Below are positions 58,671-64,000 of a DNA stretch of 64,000 bases, piece by piece. Numbering within the stretch: the stretch's first letter is position 1; each line of letters begins with the position of its first letter. The notes below the pieces were generated by a model that searched no databases, was not told where the DNA came from, and was given only the letters and a program-made list of their open reading frames with translations. Where the stretch lies: the NCBI GenBank assembly GCA_023101725.1, contig JALJCO010001050.1, forward strand, positions 496,001 through 560,000. The letters run 5' to 3'. Source of the DNA: Atherinomorus stipes. Lineage: Eukaryota; Chordata; Actinopteri; Atheriniformes; Atherinidae. The translations under genes and the position numbers were made by a program.

Positions 58671-59085
58671 GGTGGAAGGAGGAGTGAGTGTCGGTATGTA
58701 AGGTTGGAGGGAGGGGCGGGTTGGTGCATGTGAGTGGGGGAAGTGCATGTGGGTGTTTGAGGGTATCGGAAGGTGGGGGTATGTGTGTAGGGTAGAGGGA
58801 GGAGGGTGTTGGGGTGGAAGGAGGAGTGAGTGTGGGTATGTAAGGTTGGAGGGTGAGCGGGTTGGTGCATGTGTGTGTGGGGAGTGCATATGGAAGTTGG
58901 AAGGTATCAGGAGGTGGGGGGTATGTGTGTAGGGTAGAGGGAGGAGGGTGTTGGGGTGGAAGGAGGAGTGAGTGTGGGTATGTAAGGTTGGAGGGTGGAG
59001 CGGGTTGGTGCATGTGTGTGGAGGGGGGTACATGTGGGTTTTCGGGGTATCTGTGTGGGGTGTGTGTGTGAGTGTGGTGGTGGTG
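58671..59085. repeat. 142-bp minisatellite, three units
   Basis: Unit starts at 58,671, 58,813 and 58,955 are exactly 142 bp apart. Each begins GGTGGAAGGAGGAGTGAGTG and contains 'tatgtaaggttggaggg' and 'gggttggtgcatgtg'. The third unit fades after about 59,030. The plus strand is very G-rich. The complementary strand carries a stop-free 235-codon frame rich in Pro, Thr and His, a by-product of the composition. Confidence 0.9.
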
Positions 59086-59465
59086 TAGGGGGGTGGTAGC
59101 GCCCTGGTTGCAGGTGTGTGGGGCAGGGACGTCTGGGTGGGGCTGGCCTGTGCTGGGGGGGTCATCTGGGGGCCCGGTCTTCCTTGGTGTCAGTTGGGCT
59201 GCCTGGGTCGAGGGGGGCTGCCCTGGGCCGCTTGGGCCCTGGGCCCCGCGCTGTGCTGTGCTGACCGGCGCTGCTGGTCTTGGTCCGCTGGGGCCTGGGC
59301 CCTGAGATCGCAGCAGGCTCCGGCTGGGGACGCCTTCTGCCGCCCTCTGGGTGGATGCATGTCTGTCCCTTTGGGGGGCTGGCTAGTGCCTGGGCCTCTG
59401 GGTGGCTGCTGGGGGCCTGGGTCTCGGGCTTTGCGGGCTTCCTCCTCCCTGCAGAGACGAGGTTG
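59086..59465. repeat. GC-rich low-complexity patch
   Basis: About 380 bp of strongly GC-rich sequence built from CTGGG/GGGCC/GCTGG words, sharply different from its AT-rich surroundings. Open frames exist on both strands but share no domain. It may be part of a larger dispersed repeat together with the minisatellite; class unknown. Confidence 0.5.
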
Positions 59466-59724
59466 CATCTGCATGACCGCATCACCATAGAGCACCCTTT
59501 ATTATGCATGTTGACACTGTGACGCTGTTTCCTGTTGCACTGACAAGGTTTTACCTCTTCTCTGCGTAGTTCTGTTCTGCGTGTGTTTGATCTGATAACA
59601 CTTAAGCCATCTGCAGGTCCCCCTGAGGGGGATTGCTAGTTTGTTTTCCAGCAGAGACCTTGGAATGTTGTTAAGGGGTTTCTGTACAGATGCACCAGTG
59701 AACTGTGTAAGTGGATCCATATTT

Positions 59725-59785
59725 TCTCTCCTCTCTCACTCTCTCTCTCTCTCTCTCTGTCTCTCTCCCTCCTCCTCACTCCTTT
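59725..59785. repeat. CT microsatellite
   Basis: Imperfect CT repeat, longest uninterrupted run about 20 bp. Confidence 0.85.
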
Positions 59786-59789
59786 CTCT

Positions 59790-61915
59790 ATGTTCCACTC
59801 TCAATCATTGCTTCTGTTAACTTTCATTTTTCCCTTGTCAAGCCCAGCAGTTTGGTATGGAATGGTATGGTATGGAGGGCTATCACCCTCTGCTGTCACT
59901 TCAGTGATGGGATCCCCACCCCCTTATGGGTCTGCACCTCCTCAAGCCATTTTAAGGCCATACTTCCCCTTCAACATTTTGATGCCCTTAAGGAAAACCA
60001 GGAACATTGTTAATGCTCAGGTTTGCATCTTCACTCCCCAGCTTTAATCAGAGCTCAGGATGAGTTGGGTGCCTGAGCAGGAGCGATTAAACAAGGATGT
60101 TGACGCAGTTGCTCCTCACCTCGCCAAGTGTCTCTTCCCACAGCAACAGACTAAGAGCATAAACAAATAGAGCATTTTGAAAGAAAGGTTAAAGGCAAGA
60201 ACTTAACTGGGAGGAAAAGTGAATGAGTTGCAGCGGAAATAATCAATGCCTTGAATGCATCTATTGGCAAAATGAATCAGTAAAGTGCGCACAATGGCCA
60301 TGAAGGCCACAGAGTCAATAAGCCAGTGGTGTGAATGCGAACAGCCCAGATTGTGATTTCCCTTTCTGCTGAAAGCACACCAGAGTACAGCGTGGGCTCA
60401 ACTGAACTCTGTCACTTCTCACAGGTTTACTGTTTGCTGTGTTGCGCTTTAGATGGGTACATTTTGCCCTCCTTTTCAAATCTGTATTTAATGGGAAAAG
60501 GGGAAGGATACATTGATATTGCTGCAAATCATAAAATCAGACGTAATAAGTAAATGGAAGTTGACCTATTTGCTCTAATCTTGAAATGATGGACTGCTAG
60601 CTCATAATAAAGCTGTTAAAGGGTTTTATGGAAACCATATTCAGGCTTGGAAATGTTTTGGTAATTGAATTATCTCAGTGAGCTAAAGTAATTTATTATA
60701 TGACTGGTCACATAATAAACTGTAAGATACTAACCAGTTTGCACTAATATTAGGGGACAATCTCAGCAGCTAATGATTCCATTGATAATGGGAGGGCTGC
60801 ATTGTAATTAAGGAGTACATTTCTTTATACAACATTTTTTGTGTGAATACTCTAATAGTATTTTTGCTAATCCCTAACAAAATTGACAGTTTATTTGGTA
60901 TAAAATTGTGAGGCAATTTGGCAGGAATCACATTTTAGAGCTGTCCTGTTTGCTTTCTGAAATATACCCTCACTTCTGTTTTGGTCTGGTTGGAGAGAGT
61001 GGTAAGTCAATAAAATATCTTGGAGATCAAATGCTGTACCTTGACTCAAAAATGTGCAACATGATGCAAAAGGCCTGGAATGAGCCCTGAATATGGACCC
61101 AAATTCTTGGCAATAAATCTAATAAGCTAAAACCACTGAGACATGCAGTGACATTGAGCAGAGCCAGTGAACTGGCACAGTAACCAGGGATGGACTGAGG
61201 AGAAATACATGGCCTGGTATTTTGTTCCTGGACAGCCCACTCTTTAGACAGTGTTTGTTGGTGGGCCAGGGTCTTTTGAAAAAATATTTTGCTTGTAGAA
61301 AATAAGCCATAAAAACATCATTTTGAAATGAGAATTTGTTTAGGAATGTTGCTTATTTTGAGTTTTTTGAGTAGAATGAAGAAATGATATAGCAAATACA
61401 AGTCAAAGCATTTTACAAATCATGTTTCTGTGATTTGAATTTTAATAGATGAATTATCTAATGAAACTTGACCCTACAAATTTGCATATGGCATTGGTTC
61501 ATTTTTTTTCCTGCCAAATAGTTTTGCATAACCTCTTAATTATTAGTTTGTTCAACCCAATATGGGTCTATGAGGAGGTTTGGAAACAGACTGTCAGAAA
61601 AAGCCATCTGTGTATACATGGGGAAACGTAGCACCCGTGTTTTGTTTTTTAAATTTTTTTTTTTCCATTTGATCTTGAATGAAAATAATCTCAAATATAC
61701 AGTGTTTTCAACTGATAAAATGTAGCAAAAACATACAGATTAGTTTTTACCTCTCCTCTTAAAACACACGTTTTTGGGGTTTTCAAAAGTATTAGCTCTT
61801 TTGAGTTAGCCAGGGTACTATTTTTCCACTGGAGACAGTTTCAACATATGTCATCCCATCATTCTAGGTGCAGAAAGTCAACTATGTTAACAAGTCAGTA
61901 GGATCACCTGTCATT
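59790..61915. other. Single-copy DNA, candidate conserved non-coding sequence
   Basis: No repeats recognised. Positions 60,560-60,960 are dense in TAATTA/ATTA/AATTAAG cores and lack low complexity, as expected of a homeodomain-bound enhancer. No coding frame fits. Purely compositional inference. Confidence 0.35.
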
Positions 61916-61916
61916 A

Positions 61917-62125
61917 CAGTAAAGGATAACTTTCTTTTTTTTTCAACCTGGACCTTATTTCTAGGAGTTTACACGAACACTAACACAACGGTAAAATTTC
62001 TGTGTCACTTTGACTCCTTCAGAAGATGTTACTTTGAGTTGTCCTCCGGCGTGCAACAATATAATGCGAGAGATGGGGCAGCCTCTATATAATCACAGCA
62101 AAAACTCCTTCATTTAGGCTACTAT
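61917..62125 (+). mobile_element. MITE family E, copy 2 (partial)
   Basis: Matches 41,216-41,400: 'gtaaaggataactttc', T run, 'caacctgga', 'tttctaggagttta', 'tttctgtgtcac', 'tgactcctt'. The left flank GTAA is a possible decayed TTAA. Confidence 0.5.
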
Positions 62126-63017
62126 TGTCCTGTGAGTTCAGAGTTAACTCTCTGTTAGTTATTGGGGTTTTCTCTGCACTTTACAGGCCACCGCGCGTTC
62201 CCAAACCACGCTGCGTCAGTACAGCTGGGAAGAGCATCTTGCTATCTACATACCAAGCAGCAACCTCCGGTGGCTAACTATGACGCTACCCGGAAGAAGC
62301 CATTTTTTATAGTTCTCCCTTCATCCACTAGGGGCTGCAAAACTGAGCAAATCCCCATAGACTCATGTTTAAAAGGCCAACTTCACAGCAGAAATAAACA
62401 TGTTTACAGCCTGGTTCAAAAAATCCTTTTAGGTTTAATAGGTCAAGTTTACCTTCATGTCAACTGTGACGGGGGTGGATTTTTTTTTTATAACTCATTC
62501 ATTTAGATGTTATTTATTCTTCAAATTACACATAATTAAGGGGGTGTCCTTATGATTGACATGCGGCAGACCGGAAGCTTCGCCTGCCGACTGGTGGATC
62601 CTAGTTAGCTCCTTGTTTGCTCTCAGTTAGATCTCAGTTTGTAGCAGAGTAGCACAACAGCGGTTTTTAGTCAGCGAACAACAAGTCTAAGCGTGTCTTA
62701 CCTTAACCCCGCCGCTTAGGGGGCTTATTTTTGTTAGCTCCTGTTAGTTTCGAGTTAGCTCGGTTAGCGTTTAGCCCAGAGTACATCAGCTATCAATCTT
62801 TTGCCCCGCTGCTGCACTGTGCCCATTTTAGTATTTTCCGGGAGTAACACACGTGACACGGCAAGATGGCGACGGTAAGAGACGCCCAACTGGCTTCATT
62901 TTGAGCTCTTCAGAAACCAACGGGTGACGTAGCAGAAGGTTCGTCTCTCTCTCTTAACAGTCTATGCTACACACATTACAAACTGTAATCTGTGAAACTC
63001 TGAACTCACAGGACAAT
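62126..63017. mobile_element. Composite MITE with inverted outer arms
   Basis: ATTGTCCTGTGAGTTCAGAG near 62,126 pairs with CTCTGAACTCACAGGACAAT near 63,017, about 20 bp exact. Between them lies MITE family F. This may be the outer part of the same family E element interrupted by F. Confidence 0.55.
62356..62966 (+). mobile_element. MITE family F, copy 2
   Basis: Starts CATAGACT and ends AGTCTATG. The right 280 bp match 24,165-24,973 with the CCAAGGTTAT element removed. The region 62,865-62,966 ('ggcaagatggcgacgg', 'aactggcttcattttgag', 'gggtgacgtagc') is typical of teleost MITEs. Non-coding. Confidence 0.6.
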
Positions 63018-63019
63018 GA

Positions 63020-64000
63020 TACTCGTTCGTTTTAAGTTTTAAATTTTAAGTTTGTCCTGTTTTGTTTCACATTAAGCACATTTCAGGTGAACCCTCCATT
63101 ATTTTTGTTGTCTTTTTACTGCATTAACTCAAAATAATTCAAGGCAACACTTAAATTTTCAATAAAGTTCGTTAAAAAAAAAAAAGTCCAGATAAGACTT
63201 TACCAAAACCCATCTAAAGCTGGCAGAGATCTGAAACAGCATTCTTTTGACAGATGAAACTCAGATAAACTTGTACCTGAAATGGTTGCAGTTCTTAAAT
63301 GTTTTATAGAATCATTTTGTTCAACCTCTTGAATTACACTTGAAAGTCTGTTTCAGTTACATCTCAGTTGTTTCATTTCAAATCCAGTGTGGTGGCATGC
63401 AGAGCCAAAACCTTGAAAATTATGTTATTGTCCAAATATTTCTGGGCCTAACTCTACCTGCTCTACCGTTTCCCACTTGTTTATGAGATCTAATTTTATT
63501 TACTGATTGCTTCAACCATTCATATTGAAAATGACATTGTTGGCGTTTAACATGACTGGTCTGTAATTTGACATATTTCAGCGTATGATAGATTTATGTG
63601 CGGGGGCAAATGCCTACAGATGTCGTCAAGTGAGCCCCAAACACCTGCCCTATCCTTTATCTAAGGTCATTTTCGATCAGCTCTTCCCTCTCATGTCTCC
63701 CTCTCTCTTTTTCACTGATTAATTTCTTAATCAACTGCAAATTAATTACACATCACTTCAGATTGCTTCTCTTTGCAATTAAAGCATTTCAGGTGCACTG
63801 ACTTTCACCCTGCTGTAACCCTCCGTTTTTCTTCTCTTTTTTCCTGGTGATTGGCTGTAAAGTTAAACTTTACTGACACAACCTCAAGGTTAAAGTTGAT
63901 GTTTGTGCTTTGTTGGGACTTTCCTCCGTGATTTACTTGCCATTAGCTGTCCATTTTGTTTCTTTCCTCTTCTGTGTCCATCACCCCCTGTGATGGTGGA
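63020..64000. other. Single-copy non-coding DNA at window end
   Basis: No repeats apart from a 13-A run at 63,173. Positions 63,480-63,830 contain several ATTAATT/TTAATTA cores and may be regulatory (inference). The sequence runs off the window edge. Confidence 0.35.

Noticed and set aside
58458..59165. 235-codon Pro/His/Thr-rich frame on the minus strand
   Set aside because: It is the complement of a G-rich 142-bp tandem repeat, and the unit length is not divisible by three, so the repeats are read in changing phases.
1..64000. CRISPR arrays, bacterial operons, tRNA or rRNA genes
   Set aside because: No regularly spaced direct repeats with unique spacers, no Shine-Dalgarno-linked gene strings, and no cloverleaf or rRNA signature were seen; the sequence is plainly eukaryotic.

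Overview
The window looks like a piece of a teleost fish genome, probably a percomorph. The reasons are an AT-rich background, no operon-like coding, and a dense layer of DNA-transposon remnants of kinds common in bony fish: hAT elements with 8-bp target duplications, TTAA-flanked MITEs, PIF/Harbinger and Tc1/mariner remnants, RTE-like and L2/Rex1-like LINE tails, and one Gypsy-style solo LTR. I could not support any host protein-coding exon, tRNA, rRNA or known ncRNA. Nearly all open frames are short and chance-like, or lie inside repeats. The window is therefore best read as an intron or an intergenic desert. All family names come from visible signatures and memory of the families; no database was searched.

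Layout. 1-10 kb is mostly repeat remnants: LINE 3' tails, a Tc1 transposase fragment, two copies of an inverted-repeat MITE (family B, one split by a LINE fragment), one copy of MITE family G and one of MITE family A. 10.1-14.9 kb is a single family A copy swollen from about 670 bp to 4.8 kb by nested insertions. They can be peeled off one by one by their target-site duplications (8-bp hAT, 8-bp hAT, 5-bp LTR, 8-bp hAT). 15-23 kb is mainly single-copy sequence with one hAT-like remnant. 23-25 kb holds nested palindromic elements and a fold-back element with 250-bp arms. 25.7-34 kb is the second repeat hub: a third family A copy, a LINE-tail-like repeat, and a 2.5-kb hAT containing an almost complete palindrome that itself contains a TTAA MITE. 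It also has an LTR-like repeat, a full G-family MITE, and two diverged direct copies of an otherwise unremarkable 0.4-kb segment.

34-45.6 kb is again mostly single-copy, broken by a 1.1-kb hAT at 41.1-42.2 kb. 45.6-58 kb is mixed. It holds a second family C MITE, truncated hAT ends, an LTR-like sequence, a MITE with 13-bp ends, an inverted-repeat element, and a PIF/Harbinger element with a recognisable broken transposase. 58.4-59.5 kb is a low-complexity block: an RTE tail, a three-unit 142-bp minisatellite and a GC-rich patch. 59.7-64 kb is single-copy sequence, part of it rich in homeodomain-like TAAT cores and possibly conserved regulatory DNA, plus a composite MITE at 61.9-63.0 kb.

The observations I rate highest are the multi-level nest at 10-15 kb, whose arithmetic closes to within about 5 bp, and the direct empty-site proof of TTAA insertion supplied by the two arms of the 28.6-29.8 kb palindrome. 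Next come a short peptide pattern with identical spacing in two different TTAA MITE families, and a simple-repeat hotspot at the same internal site in all three family A copies. I see no convincing new multi-gene system here.
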